From Stentor coeruleus (lineage: Eukaryota > Ciliophora > Heterotrichea > Heterotrichida > Stentoridae), in the NCBI GenBank assembly GCA_001970955.1, contig MPUH01000370.1, forward strand, positions 1 through 60,065: 60,065 nt of DNA. The letters are read 5' to 3'. Position numbers and translations under genes: made by a program. This document shows, one piece after another, positions 60,006 through 60,065 of the stretch. The notes under the pieces are model-generated. The model had not been told where the DNA came from and did no database searches. It was given only the letters and a program-made list of their open reading frames with translations. The stretch's first letter is position 1. Each line of letters begins with the position of its first letter.

Positions 60006-60065
60006 ATGCAAGGAAGAGGATGCGTTTATAGTTATGGATTAGGAAAGAATGGAGAACTTGGAAAT
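60006..60065 (+). CDS. RCC1-repeat protein, first 20 codons (runs off right edge)
   Basis: Starts MQGRGCVYSYGLGKNGELGN. V-Y-S-Y-G-x-G-x-N-G-x-L-G-x is a standard RCC1-repeat opening (VYSWGxGxxGQLG). The rest is outside the window, so the kind of RCC1-repeat protein is unknown. It is distinct from the RCC1 gene at 52538. Confidence 0.8.
   Translation, partial: MQGRGCVYSYGLGKNGELGN

Noticed and set aside
1..60065. CRISPR arrays, tRNA/rRNA genes, telomeric repeats, bacterial-type ribosome binding sites or operons
   Set aside because: None seen. The genome is eukaryotic, no telomere-like tracts occur at either end, and no tRNA could be folded convincingly by eye; a tRNAscan run would be needed to exclude them.

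Overview
The window reads as somatic-type nuclear DNA of a heterotrich ciliate, most probably Stentor (S. coeruleus or a close relative). The DNA is very AT-rich, genes are dense and compact, and a 12 kb axonemal dynein gene is uninterrupted. Where introns can be proved by protein continuity they are exactly 15 nt (GT...AG); five are identified. Intact genes use the standard code: most end in TAA, some in TAG, one in TGA, and no intact gene needs a stop codon read as sense. That argues against Blepharisma (UGA=Trp) and Condylostoma. The species call is an inference.

Layout. 1-3.1 kb: a kinesin running off the left edge (-), a small membrane protein (-) and an unidentified 557-aa protein with one intron (+). 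3.5-15.5 kb: a single-exon inner-arm-type dynein heavy chain (+). 16.2-18.4 kb: a CCCH zinc-finger protein (+). 18.5-19.9 kb: an HNH-endonuclease gene split by a decayed ISXO2/IS1595 (Merlin-like) element. 20.7-31.5 kb: an unknown protein, a PFU/EF-hand-like ciliary candidate, two small unknowns, proteasome beta-4, a RING-H2 E3 ligase, a decayed gene and another small unknown. 32-41.7 kb: a Rab GTPase, a Polo-like kinase, a decayed gene, a coiled-coil protein, a PB1-like/zinc-ribbon protein with its decayed paralogue, a methyltransferase and a Tesmin/LIN54-type CXC protein. 42-49.7 kb: a decayed DYRK kinase, an unknown protein, an IQ-motif protein, a MED10-like Mediator subunit with two introns, and a CFAP36-type BART/coiled-coil protein. 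49.7-60 kb: a tetraspanin, bifunctional DHFR-TS, RCC1, a HAD-like protein, TOM40, a second ISXO2-type relic, a small repeat protein, and the first codons of another RCC1-repeat protein at the right edge.

There is no operon logic. Genes are separate transcription units with short spacers (24 and 34 bp between convergent pairs, 41 bp between one divergent pair). Several belong to cilia (dynein, CFAP36, probably the PFU/EF-hand protein) or to the cell cycle and nucleus (kinesin, PLK, RCC1, CXC, MED10).

Two features stand out. First, at least six stretches between genes are decayed genes or transposase relics that still show their family signatures in broken frames. Second, all five N characters sit between two near-identical copies of the same 35-145 bp, which is best read as unmerged contig overlap. 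Four of these lie inside genes and distort the apparent protein (proteasome beta-4, PB1-like protein, CFAP36, RCC1).
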